From Malachius bipustulatus (Eukaryota; Arthropoda; Insecta; Coleoptera; Melyridae), in NCBI GenBank assembly GCA_910589415.1, contig OU342630.1:7502001-7566000 (forward strand): a stretch of 64,000 nucleotides of DNA. The letters are read 5' to 3'. Below, piece after piece: positions 42,668 to 52,318 of the stretch (position 1 is its first letter; each line of letters begins with the position of its first letter). The position numbers and the translations under genes are program-made. The notes under the pieces are model-generated. The model searched no databases, was not told where the DNA came from, and worked only from the letters and a program-made list of their open reading frames with translations.

Positions 42668-45600
42668 CTAGTCGATGTATAGGGGTTTTTGTTTGTCACG
42701 TGTATTTGTTCTGAAGTGTACAGGGGCATTTTCGGGGATGTCTGGAGCAGGTTGTCTAGATTCGTTATTTTTATTTATCCACTGTTCTTTAGTGGCCTGG
42801 GAGGTTTCTCGAATTTTGGCGAATAGGTTTTTGCTAATTTCTTTGTGTTTTGTGACAAATTCTGAAGTTATTGTTTCGTTAGTTATGTCGAACGGGTCGT
42901 TATTTTCTAAGTTACAATTTATTATTTGAAAAGGTGTGAATTTCGTACTGCTATGTATGGAGTTATTATATGCAAGAATGGCATAAATAATTGTGTCGTC
43001 AATACTATTTGAAGGGTGTTGTCGTTTTATACATCGAATGTGTTCTAGTAGGGTAGAATGGAATCTTTCAATGGGACTGTTCGAAGTTGAATTGTGCGGT
43101 GTCGTAAAATGGAGGGTTATACCATGAAGTTTGCAAAAATCTCTGATTATGTTGTTGTTGAATTCGGTACCGTTGTCGCAGGAAATTTGATTTGGTATTC
43201 CATGATGACTTACGTATGACAGAAGTTTATTGAAAATTTCGATAGCATGGAATTGTTTTAGAACGTAACATTGTCCATATTTTGAGAATACGTCTATGAT
43301 CGTTAGACATTTTATTTTATCGATGTGAAACGTATCGATATGCAAGGAATGAAAAGGTCTTGAAGGAGTAGGTGTTAATTCGAATTTCAATTTATAAGGT
43401 CTTCTCTCATATTTGTTTTCTAAGCAAATTTTGCAGGTGTTGACGTAGTTTGTTGCGTCGTCGGTGATGTTTGGCCAGAAGTATTTCTGGGTTATCTGTT
43501 CTATGGTTTGTTTTATTCCGCGGTGACCGGTTTTTGTTTCGTGTGTGAATTTGAGGTACATTCTTTGGTCATCTATCACTTCCACGTCTTTTACGAATTT
43601 TGTGGATGCACAAAGAGAAAATGCGTTATTTTTGAATGTCTTAGGGAGTATAGTTGATATACGTTTAACTCCATTTGTGAATTTTTCATCTACATAAATG
43701 CAATATTTGGTTTTGGGATCGATGAAATTTTTAAATGCTTCTATTGTGGAATTTTCTAGGTGTTCGTTTTTGCAATCAATTGTTATACGATTTTTGTTGA
43801 AAGGGTTACTTTTGGTACAGGTGTATGTCGTTTTATTTGGCGAGTAGCCGAATATTATTTGATTTTTATAGAAATTAACTGGGTGCTCTGTAATTGGTAT
43901 GTTCAGAACAGGGTCTTCTAAATTGGAGTGTTGTGTATTAGTGTCTTCGATTTCTCTTAAATGGTTGTTAAGGAGTTCGTCTATGTCGTCGTCTCCTGTT
44001 TCGACTATAAGACTGTTAGTGTTATCAGTGTCTATAGGGTGAATTTCTAGTTCCTGATTTGGGATTTTTACTCGTGATAAAGCGTCTGCGTTGGAGTTGA
44101 TTTTGCCTTTTTTATAGATAATTTCGTAGTCGTATTCGGACAGAGTTAGTCTCCATCTAACAAGTTTAGAGTTGGGTTCCTTTAGGGAAAACAGCCAGGT
44201 CAATGGTTTGTGATCTGTGACGATCTTGAATTTGTGACCGAATAGATATGGTCTAAAGGTTTTTACTGCATAGATTATGGCTAGAAGTTCTTTCTCTATG
44301 GTGGAATAGTTAATCTCGGCGGCATTGAGAGTGCGAGATGCATAGGAAATTGGTTTATCGGAATTTATAGGGCCTTGCGAAAGGATTGCTCCTACCGCAA
44401 ATTGACTTGCATCAGTGGTGACAATAAACTCTTTATTAAAATCTGGATATTGCAATATTGGTTCATTGCATAAAAGAGTTTTGCATGTGTTTACTGCGCT
44501 GATGAACTCTGAAGTGTGTTTGATAGTTTGTCCTTTCTTTAAGCATTGGGTTATTGGTTTTGTAATTTTAGCGAAGTTATTAATGAATTTCCTGTAATAA
44601 CCTACTAAACCAAGGAAAGATTTAATTTCTTTAGCCGTTGTAGGGACTGGAAATTTTTTTATTGCCTGAATTTTCTTTGGATTGGGTTTGATTCCGTCGG
44701 GCGTAATGATGTGCCCTAAAAATTCTACATCTTTTCTTAAAAATTCGCTTTTATCAGGCTGGATTTTCATGTTAGATTCTCTTAATCGAGAGAATACTGC
44801 TTTTAAATTTTTTATATGCTCTTCAAGATTAGTGGAGAAGATAATGATGTCGTCCATATACACTAGGCATATTTTATTGACAAGATTTCTTAGTATGTTG
44901 TTCATGACTCTTTGAAAAGTGGAAGGTGCATTTTTTAAACCAAAAGGCATCCTAAGAAATTCATAATGTCCGTTCTCTGTAGAAAAGGCTGTTTTGGGGA
45001 TACTTTCTGGAGACATTTCGATTTGATGGAAACCGTTGGCTAGATCGAGGGTTGTGAAATAGTTTGCCCTACCTAGTCTGTCTAAGATATCGGTAATATT
45101 TGGGATGGGATATCTATCATCGATTGTGTTTTCGTTAAGTTTACGATAGTCCACGACTAATCTCCATTTTTGTTTATTTGAAGCGTCGAGTTTTTTTGGG
45201 ACGATCCAAATAGGGGCGGAGTAAGGACTGTCGGAATGTCTAATGATGCCGTTTTTTAACATCTGGTTAATTTGGTTTTCTACTTCCTGCTTGTGAACGT
45301 AGGGGTATCTATACGTTTTCGAGTGTATCGGTAGTTCGTCTTTGGTCTTTATCTCGTGTTTGACTTGATTAGTAAAAGTGAGTGGTTTGTCCTCGTTGTG
45401 GAATATGTCTGAATATTTTTGGCAAAGATTTATTAGTTCGGATTTTTCCTCAGTATTTAGATGATCTGTTCTTATATTAGGGCGTGATGATGAAGGAGTT
45501 TCTGAGTTGGTGTATCTAGTTTCGAAATTGCAAATTTGAAAATCATCTGGTTGGAACGATTTGCTTGAAATATGGGGACTTTTAATTCGAATGGATTTGT

Positions 45601-46150
45601 TAGTGGGATTAAATATTTCGATTTGTGTTTTATAGTTCTTTGCTGTTCCGATAGCGGGTAAAGTATAGCAATGTTCGGATTTCATTTCAGGGATTTCTAT
45701 AACGCCTTGTTCTTGGTCACAGGTGACAGTGCAGATTTTTCTCGAATTGGGTTCGATATCTATATGTTCATCGTGGTTTCTCTCGAAATGAAGTTTGATT
45801 TTGACTCGATCGTTGGAGAGGGTATTATCTGATAGGTCGATTTTTAATTTATTTTGTTGGAGAAAAGGCAATCCTAGAAGGCCATCAAAATAACGATGAA
45901 AGTCGAAGAGACATACTTCAAAGTTTCTATTCGTGCGAAATTCTTCAAATGTTGGAATTATTGCTTTGAATCTACCTTGGTTGTTGATTCCGCAGGAGGT
46001 CAAAGAAAAAGGGTCGTGAAATATCTTGTCCGGGAAAGTTTTTTCGACAACTGAAGGTTTCAGAAGACAGGTGGTCGCGCCTGTATCTATGAGTAATTTT
46101 AATGGGGGATTTTGTATTATAATGTAAGGGAGTTTGTTTTGACCTATAAT
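42668..46150 (-). CDS. pol: Pol of errantivirus B: protease, RT, RNase H, integrase
   Basis: From its first ATG (46003) the frame gives 1111 residues. It is open further upstream to the gag overlap and includes the protease site LLIDTGATTCLL at about 46090. RT includes WRLVVDYRKLNENT and VYMDDIIIFS (near residue 380). RNase H includes VTTDASQFAVGAIL, TIEKELLAIIYAVKTFR and IVTDHKPLTWL. The integrase has HETKTGHRG...CKICLENK (HHCC), then LHIDTFHID, SCDNGTEFNN and PIERFHSTLLEH, forming an intact D-D-E triad. It lies in a different frame from gag, consistent with a ribosomal frameshift at the overlap near 46150. No inactivating change was seen. Confidence 0.9.
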   Translation of the reverse strand: MIGQNKLPYIIIQNPPLKLLIDTGATTCLLKPSVVEKTFPDKIFHDPFSLTSCGINNQGRFKAIIPTFEEFRTNRNFEVCLFDFHRYFDGLLGLPFLQQNKLKIDLSDNTLSNDRVKIKLHFERNHDEHIDIEPNSRKICTVTCDQEQGVIEIPEMKSEHCYTLPAIGTAKNYKTQIEIFNPTNKSIRIKSPHISSKSFQPDDFQICNFETRYTNSETPSSSRPNIRTDHLNTEEKSELINLCQKYSDIFHNEDKPLTFTNQVKHEIKTKDELPIHSKTYRYPYVHKQEVENQINQMLKNGIIRHSDSPYSAPIWIVPKKLDASNKQKWRLVVDYRKLNENTIDDRYPIPNITDILDRLGRANYFTTLDLANGFHQIEMSPESIPKTAFSTENGHYEFLRMPFGLKNAPSTFQRVMNNILRNLVNKICLVYMDDIIIFSTNLEEHIKNLKAVFSRLRESNMKIQPDKSEFLRKDVEFLGHIITPDGIKPNPKKIQAIKKFPVPTTAKEIKSFLGLVGYYRKFINNFAKITKPITQCLKKGQTIKHTSEFISAVNTCKTLLCNEPILQYPDFNKEFIVTTDASQFAVGAILSQGPINSDKPISYASRTLNAAEINYSTIEKELLAIIYAVKTFRPYLFGHKFKIVTDHKPLTWLFSLKEPNSKLVRWRLTLSEYDYEIIYKKGKINSNADALSRVKIPNQELEIHPIDTDNTNSLIVETGDDDIDELLNNHLREIEDTNTQHSNLEDPVLNIPITEHPVNFYKNQIIFGYSPNKTTYTCTKSNPFNKNRITIDCKNEHLENSTIEAFKNFIDPKTKYCIYVDEKFTNGVKRISTILPKTFKNNAFSLCASTKFVKDVEVIDDQRMYLKFTHETKTGHRGIKQTIEQITQKYFWPNITDDATNYVNTCKICLENKYERRPYKLKFELTPTPSRPFHSLHIDTFHIDKIKCLTIIDVFSKYGQCYVLKQFHAIEIFNKLLSYVSHHGIPNQISCDNGTEFNNNIIRDFCKLHGITLHFTTPHNSTSNSPIERFHSTLLEHIRCIKRQHPSNSIDDTIIYAILAYNNSIHSSTKFTPFQIINCNLENNDPFDITNETITSEFVTKHKEISKNLFAKIRETSQATKEQWINKNNESRQPAPDIPENAPVHFRTNTRDKQKPLYID

Positions 46151-46152
46151 AT

Positions 46153-47379
46153 TTAGTTCGTATTTTCCGAGGCTCTTACACGAAAATTTTCTTCGGATGT
46201 GTGATTGGAGATTTCCAGTTCCGATTGTAGATTCGGATCATGTGAAAAGCTATCGGCGTTAAAATTTTCGGAGTACGGGTAATAGTCGTCATAGTCGTTA
46301 TAATAAGACTCTTCTTCTGGGTTTTCAGCAAATTCATCATTCGCTGTAGTTTCTGGGATTTCGACGTTATGAAGTTCGTCGGGTTTAAATCTCTTGTATG
46401 GATTTTGGGAGAAACCTTGTTGGGGTCTATGAGATATCTGTTTGGATACGCTCATAGGTGTTGGATTGTTAGTCGAAGCATTAAATCTGGATATCGGGGT
46501 GTTTTTGCCGAATGCAGGCTGGGGTTTGCCGAAAACTTGGCGATTAGTGAAAAATCTTTGCTGAATCGGACGGGGTGTGACGTTCACAGGTTGAGACGGA
46601 AAACTGGGTCTATAAGATGGGTTTTGATTTTGGAATTGATTATTGAAGTTGGGAATAGGTCCAGAATAATTGTTGGGGGTGTATGTATGGTGAGGTGTTT
46701 GTGAAAATAAGGGGCGGTGATTTGAGTTTTGCGGTTTTATGTTTCTGTTGTTGTTGGGTCTGTGCATGTTCGAGTTATTTAATTTCTGGAAGTTTTCTTC
46801 CTGAATTAAAAATGATTGGGCTTGTTCTAATGTGGTTGGATTTCTTAATCGAACTGCCATTTGCAAATAAAGAGGGTGTAGGTTTCTTATAAAAACATTT
46901 AAAGTAAGTGCCTCATAGTGGGCGTATTTGATTTCTTTCGTAGCTAATGGCATTTGTGCTAAAGGGATAGCTTTTAGCTTGGTCGCGATTTTTCCGCGAA
47001 GAATTTGTAATCTGTTGCTAAATTCTAGCAAGGATTCTCTTGGGTGAGGGGTCGCTATATTTATGTCGTTAACAAGGCAATCTATGTCGCGATGGTCATC
47101 AAAGCAACTTATGAGTGCTTGTTTTATACTGTCCCAGGTGACTAAGTCACTGCGACTACCGACTAATGCGAGTGCTCTATCCTTAAATTTGCTGGTAACA
47201 AGGCCTAGGAGATACGATGACAATGCTGGGTCACCGTCTCGACCGAAGTGATTTAGGAGCTTGGTGCTCTGTTCTATAAAAGGATATAAACCAAACTCGT
47301 TACCATCAAATTGTGGGATTGCATCTGCATATGCTTTGATTGCGGCGTAGTTAATTGGTTGTTGAGCCATAATGCGCAA
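46153..47379 (-). CDS. gag: Gag of errantivirus B
   Basis: The 408-codon frame encodes a capsid region (IPQFDGNEFGLYPFIEQSTK, LVTWDSIKQALISCFDDHRD, PRESLLEFSNRLQILRGKI) typical of errantivirus Gag. A long Asn/Pro/Gln/Phe-rich tail ends in an acidic Asp/Tyr/Glu segment. No CCHC zinc knuckle is present, which is normal for this group. A second methionine four codons in could be the true start. The leader upstream contains the palindromic insertion at 47440-48646. Confidence 0.9.
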   Translation of the reverse strand: MRIMAQQPINYAAIKAYADAIPQFDGNEFGLYPFIEQSTKLLNHFGRDGDPALSSYLLGLVTSKFKDRALALVGSRSDLVTWDSIKQALISCFDDHRDIDCLVNDINIATPHPRESLLEFSNRLQILRGKIATKLKAIPLAQMPLATKEIKYAHYEALTLNVFIRNLHPLYLQMAVRLRNPTTLEQAQSFLIQEENFQKLNNSNMHRPNNNRNIKPQNSNHRPLFSQTPHHTYTPNNYSGPIPNFNNQFQNQNPSYRPSFPSQPVNVTPRPIQQRFFTNRQVFGKPQPAFGKNTPISRFNASTNNPTPMSVSKQISHRPQQGFSQNPYKRFKPDELHNVEIPETTANDEFAENPEEESYYNDYDDYYPYSENFNADSFSHDPNLQSELEISNHTSEENFRVRASENTN

Positions 47380-47439
47380 TAGTTAATCAGGTAAAAATTC
47401 GAAAATTGCAATATATAACGAAATAAAGAAAAATATATA

Positions 47440-48646
47440 TATACAGGGTGTCCCAATATTCCATGGACATGGAGCAACCACAGATTACTGAGGTAAAAAA
47501 AAGTCGCTCGGACCAAACTTATCTCTATACCAAAGTGCTTCGTTTGTCCGTTAGAGGGCTTCAAAGTCTTTTGAAAATTTTAGTTTTTTTGAAATAGCTC
47601 AAAGTCGGCTGATTCCAATTCGATGAAATTTGGTAGGTCAATTTCTTATTAAAAGTACTAACTTCTGATGTACATGATAATTTGACGGAAACCCGGGAAG
47701 GGGTGAAACTACCCCTACCCTCACCCTCCATTAAAATCGATCGTAATTGTTGATAGGTTAGCAGGAACGCTGTTCATGTTTTTTTGTTTGAAAGATACAT
47801 CGTTTTAGCCCATTTTTGGTCTCCTACAAAAATCTGTATCTCTCCGAGGTGCTATGTGATAAAATAAATTAGACGATGACACCTTACCAAAATTTTATGT
47901 CATTCTTTTAATTTGAAATCAAATTTTCAATTGTGAGTTGATTATTTGATCTAATCTCATAAAAGATGCTCGATGTGGGCGCCGGTGTGGACCCTAGAAA
48001 GTTCCATCCTGCGCAAAAAAAATATTTTAACTTTTCTTGGAACCTCGTCTTTTTGAAAACTGTTTACTGCGTTTGAAAAAAACCGTTTGCAAACATCTGA
48101 AAAAAAAACCGAACCATACTAAACATCTTTTATGAGATTAGATCAAATAATCAACTCACAATTGAAAATTTGATTTCAAATTAAAAGAATGACATAAAAT
48201 TTTGGTAAGGTGTCATCGTCTAATTTATTTTATCACATAGCACCTCGGAGAGATACAGATTTTTGTAGAAGACCAAAAATGGGCTAAAACGATGTATCTT
48301 TCAAACAAAAAAACATGAACAGCGTTCCTGCTACCCTATCAAAAATTAGGATCGATTTTAATGGAGGGTAGGGGTAGTTTCACCTCTTCCCGGGTTTCCG
48401 TCAAATTATCATGTACATCAGAAGTTAGTACTTTTAATAAGAAATTGACCTACCAAATTTCATCGAATTGGAACCAGCCGACTTTGAGCTATTTCAAAAA
48501 AACTAAAAATTTCAAAAGACTTTGAAGCCCTCTAACGGACAAACGAAGCACTTTGGTATAGAGATAAGTTTGGTCCGAGCGACTTTTTTTTACCTCAGTA
48601 ATCTGTGGTTGCTCCATGTCCATGGAATATTGGGACACCCTGTATA
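47440..48646. repeat. 1.2 kb palindromic element inside the errantivirus leader
   Basis: The left arm starts TATACAGGGTGTCCCAATAT and the right arm ends ATATTGGGACACCCTGTATA. Arms of about 480 bp pair throughout (blocks such as TCCATGGACATGGAGCAACC, GACTTTGAAGCCCTCTAACG and TAATCATGTACATCAG-type segments). The loop is about 200 bp with GCTCGATGTGGGCGCCGG. A second copy lies at 61381-62596. There is no coding frame. The insertion lies between the primer-binding site side and gag of element B, so its transcripts would carry a very long hairpin. Confidence 0.88.
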
Positions 48647-49320
48647 TCTAAATATAATAAACTTTGCTAAAAATTATATCTCTAAGAAATGTAGTTAGTA
48701 AAACCTAGCATATAATAATACGTTTTATTTTTAGAAAATATCCAAGATAAACTTAGGTATAGGTAATATTAATAATTAATTAAGTAATAATGGTTATATT
48801 TAATAATTTTTTATTTAATAAATTCAATTAGGAATTTTACTAATATTTTGAGTTTTTTATCTCAAAACTAAATTTTATTTTAATTAAAATTTTCTTTGAA
48901 AAATTTTCAAATTAGTTTCATTTAATAAATTTGATATTTATATTCTTTTTATAATCTTATGATCTAGGAAAGGTGAAGGAAAGGACTTACTGTACAGGCA
49001 AGCTTCCTTCAGTAGACGAGATGTCCCAAGGTTCGAACGTCGAGTTGATGAGGAGCCTCTATGGATCCTTGCAGTTTCTCTGTTCTCGAACTGTTGGAGT
49101 CGTCTGGATCTGCTGACTTTGTTGCCTCTGAGACTCGATGCTTGAGTTGCCAGGCTCAGGTCTTGCAGATGATGCCTTTGAAGTTGAATTGTCGACCAGG
49201 TTCTTTGAAGACAGCACTACTCAGTTAACACTGACTCTACACTTTTGTACTTTCCTTGCTCAGATGCAAGATTCTGTGCAAATTATTGTGCAAAGGGCTG
49301 AATCCTACTACGACTGCGCC
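48647..49320 (-). other. Errantivirus B leader (untranslated)
   Basis: Between the 5' LTR and the palindrome is leader sequence with no convincing frame. The bases next to the LTR (complement of about 49308-49320) give the GGCGCAGTCG primer-binding site. A plus-strand 82-codon open stretch at 49138 runs across the LTR border and is a shadow. Confidence 0.6.
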
Positions 49321-49716
49321 AATTTTGGTTTGCAATTCAACGAAAGGCTTTTTAAAAAATTATTTATTGAGAAAAGACTAATATAATAAATTCATAACAA
49401 ACGGTTTACAATTTAATACATTAGGCCAGGAAGGCTAAATCTAATCTGAGCTTGAAATGCGTTGTCATAGCTTATATAGCTTCTGGAAAGGCAATGCCCT
49501 TTCCGTTTTGTGTACGTGACCACGTGCATGTGTCTGTTATCAACACGCCTTTTTGGGTCTTAAAATATAAACTTTAATAATGGTATTAAGTACTTACATT
49601 CTACGTTAATTCTTATATGATAAATATTTACTAATTTCTAGAGACACTAGGTCTTTGTCTTAGTTTGTTTATGTCTTACCTAATTACAAATGATATGGAT
49701 TAAGAGGTGCATAACT
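49321..49716 (-). repeat. 5' LTR of errantivirus B (396 bp)
   Basis: On the minus strand this is the upstream LTR. It ends directly against the primer-binding site (complement of the bases just left of 49321). CGCG follows at 49717 as the target duplication. Confidence 0.92.
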
Positions 49717-50551
49717 CGCGTTAGCGTTTTGTTAACATTAAAAAATTTGACTATATAGAAACCTATTACATTGAAATGGGTTAACAACAAATATTTTATC
49801 ATAATATAATGTAAGTATTTTCATTACTCATCACAAAAATTTTTGAAAAATCAGAAAATTAAAGTAAAGTAAATCACTGAAAAATATTTGGTACTTATAG
49901 CATTGTATGTTTGTGAATATCCATTCGAAAATGTGTGCGGGTAAGGGAAAAAAAGATAAAGCCTAAAAAAAACCAAAATGTTTAAACTGCTTATGTATTC
50001 AAGTAGAAGTACAATAATAAAAAAAAAACACTATGAAGACATTGATTCTGGATGTTCTGAACAGACATGGCAAATAAATTTATTTTAGTTTATTTTAGTA
50101 CATTTACTATGCTCGTTGCATATTCGTTTTCACATTTATAACATAGTTTTTGAGTTTTACGATTTTTCCCTTTACTCATTGTAGGTAACAATAATAAAAA
50201 ATGTTAAAAAATAACAAAATTTTTATATTCGCAATGAGTCGCGTCGTTAGTAAAATGCTAACACTCACAATGATTTCACATACACCGTTAGTCGCACAGT
50301 GAGGAAAATTCTAACACTGTCTGCGCGCCCTTCACAGATGACCTGCTACAGGAATACAAAACTGCTTTTCAATGATTTCAGGTAACTACACCCTAGTAGA
50401 GACATATAAACGAGACTAGCTAAAAGATGAAAATTATATCTGGCATGGTTGTCATGTAGTGCCAACTTTCACAAAAATGTTAGCAAAATGCTCATAGGGC
50501 GACTACTCGCGGGCTAATGAAAAACTTTTTTTTTATTTCAAGGAAGGGAGA
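49717..50551 (+). other. Non-coding 3' region of gypsy element A after the B insertion
   Basis: It continues element A from 40496. It is AT-rich, with no env or other frame, and contains sparse GTTAGC/GTCGC motifs and GCGACTACTCGCGGG near 50500. It ends in the polypurine tract before the 3' LTR. Confidence 0.65.
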
Positions 50552-50970
50552 TGTGATGGAAAATGCTAAGTAATATATTCTTAGTTTATTGAAAAGTTCA
50601 TTGATGTCTTTGAACCACTTTATGAAACAAAAGTTGCTGATAAGTTAGCTTGAGTTCACCAGCCGAGCCGAGTACATTCACATTTCCTGTATTGCAAAAA
50701 CTATAATCTTTTATGTTTACTCAGCGACATGTTAGAAATTATTCACTGTATATTTTTTTAATTAAATTATTAAGAAATAAGTTGTCCTCAAGAGAGGAAG
50801 GTTGATTCCGTCTTTTTCGACAGGATGTTCATCGACATTCTAGCAATAAGTTAGTTAAATTGTAATAGAATAATAACCAATAAAATGTAAATTAGTAAAT
50901 CTCAGAACTCTTTCCCTGCTAGTAACAAATAATCTCAAACGAACCTAGATCCAAAGGATGGATCATCACA
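50552..50970 (+). repeat. 3' LTR of gypsy element A (419 bp)
   Basis: It matches 34576-34994 except for about three substitutions, for example AGTTGCTG against AGTTACTG and AAGAGAGG against AAGAAAGG. It is followed by the CGTC target duplication. Confidence 0.92.
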
Positions 50971-51612
50971 CGTCATCTCTTCGTTTACTTGGAGTGAGCC
51001 TCGGAGCGAACATGTCTTCGTATGATCATGTTGCAGGTCTAGCGAAGAGCGCTTCTCAAAAACTTGGAACACTCTTCCGCACGAAGAAATTTTATACACC
51101 ACAACAGCTTCTCCTCTTATACAAGGCTCAAATCCGACCATCCTTGGAGTACTGCTCACATGTTTGGAGCTCAGCTCCTAAACATACGCTGAGAATACTC
51201 GACTCTATCCAGAAAAGAGCCATACACTTGATCGGGGACCCAGATTTGACAAAAATTTAGACACTCTCGAACATCGGAGAAGAGTAGCTGACCTGAGTCT
51301 GTTTTACAGATATTTTTATGAAAAGTGTTCAAAAGATGTAGACCGGGTAGAAATACACGTCGAGCCGCAGACGCTCATCCGTATCAGGTTCAGCTCGCTA
51401 CACCTTTAACCACCCTATTTCAGATTTCTTTTATGTATAGAACCGCATCACTTTGGAATAGCATTCCAAAGGGCGTGTTTCCCGAAGTATACAATCTACA
51501 GCGATTCAAGGCCAACGTGAATCGACCTAGGAAACTGCATAGTATCCTAGGACACTTGATAGTTTCCAAGGGAACTGCATATTTGAAGGAATGGTCATTA
51601 TTTTCAAAGTAT
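50971..51612 (+). pseudogene. CR1/Jockey-like element, RT thumb and C-terminal part
   Basis: It resumes the polymerase exactly where gypsy A split it: SLRLLGVSLGANMSSYDHV, LAKSASQKLGTLFRTKK, YKAQIRPSLEYCSHVW and LDSIQKRAIHLIGDPDLT. After a frame break, about 51325-51612 encodes NTRRAADAHPYQVQLA and FQISFMYRTASLWNSIPKGV, the typical C-terminal tail of this polymerase type without RNase H. It is interrupted again at 51612, four codons from its end, by gypsy element C. The terminal Cys and TGA stop lie at 56043-56048. Confidence 0.8.
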
Positions 51613-52284
51613 TGTTACGGATTTCCTAACCGTAGGCTCGACGGATAATTGGGAAACACAGATTTACAGTTTTAATTATTTATTTAATGTCCATAAGAAT
51701 TTCAGATTACAATGTTACAAATATCACTACTTCTTATACACAACAACTTTACTTGGTCTATAACACTACTACTTTTCACTAGTCACTTAGGAATACCGCA
51801 CTGTCTATATCGCCACTAGTCGCTTAGTTCCTCGCTTGTTCTTCGCACACACCGCTAGACTGAACTGACTCAGTTCGCCTGGCTGCTGGCTATTTATAGG
51901 ACATCCCTACCTCTGGAAGTAGCTTCTGGACGGTTTACCGACGGCTCGCTTCTATTTCCCGAACAAATCCAAGAGAAAGTCTCGAGAATATTCCCTTTCT
52001 GGATGTTCCGCTCCCAGACACTCAAACATCCATTTCTGGAACTTCTCCACAGGAAATGACCAGAGTTTTCCATTCATTTCCTGTGGTTTTCAGCGAGATC
52101 CTCTCTCTGGGTGACAGGAGAGCAGCAGTGTACAGGACGTCAGAATGTTGACGATCGCATACGGGTGGGCGCGTCCGGCTTGACCCCCACCACGCGCCCC
52201 AGCTAACACAGAACACCGGAGGCTGTCGCCGGCCAACGCTTTCTCCGTCCCGCCCACTTCTTAGTCCACCCTTTATTCGTATCA
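51613..52284 (-). repeat. 3' LTR of gypsy element C (672 bp)
   Basis: It pairs with 55367-56038. Differences seen: TTAATTATT against TTATTTATT, GTTACAAA against GTTGCAAA, GATGTTCC against GATGCTCC, and CAGAACAC against CAGTACAC. Confidence 0.92.
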
Positions 52285-52318
52285 CTGCCCCCCTCTTAGA
52301 CTGTTCGACCCGAACAGG

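Larger units (their letters stand above)
40497..49716 (-). mobile_element. Errantivirus B: env-bearing gypsy element with open gag, pol and env
   Basis: The 396-bp LTRs at 40497-40892 and 49321-49716 differ at one position by eye. On the coding (minus) strand each starts AGTTATGCACC and ends AAATT, the AGT...ATT style of the gypsy/17.6/297 group. A 4-bp target duplication CGCG flanks it (40493-40496, 49717-49720). The primer-binding site is (T)GGCGCAGTCG on the minus strand next to 49321, like the tRNA-Ser type of 17.6/297/ZAM. The polypurine tract is the complement of 40893-40905. The order gag, pol, env is complete. A 1.2 kb palindrome in the leader is the only obvious disruption. It is inserted in gypsy A in the opposite orientation. 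Confidence 0.93.
34576..50970 (+). mobile_element. Gypsy element A (mdg1/412-like), itself split by errantivirus B
   Basis: The 419-bp LTRs at 34576-34994 and 50552-50970 (TGTGATGG...CATCACA) differ at about three positions. A 4-bp target duplication CGTC (34572-34575 and 50971-50974) flanks it. The site TGGCGATCCTGCTAG directly after the 5' LTR fits a tRNA-Arg 3' end with about one mismatch, as in the mdg1/412 lineage. The polypurine tract AAGGAAGGGAGA ends at 50551. Subtracting the inserted B leaves an element of about 7.2 kb. Gag, pol and integrase are present, but separated by three frame breaks. The long 3' region (40277-40496 and 49717-50551) has no env. Confidence 0.92.

Noticed and set aside
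48647..49386. Plus-strand 82-codon frame at 49138 as a host gene
   Set aside because: It runs across the errantivirus LTR boundary and lies in the leader; no domain.
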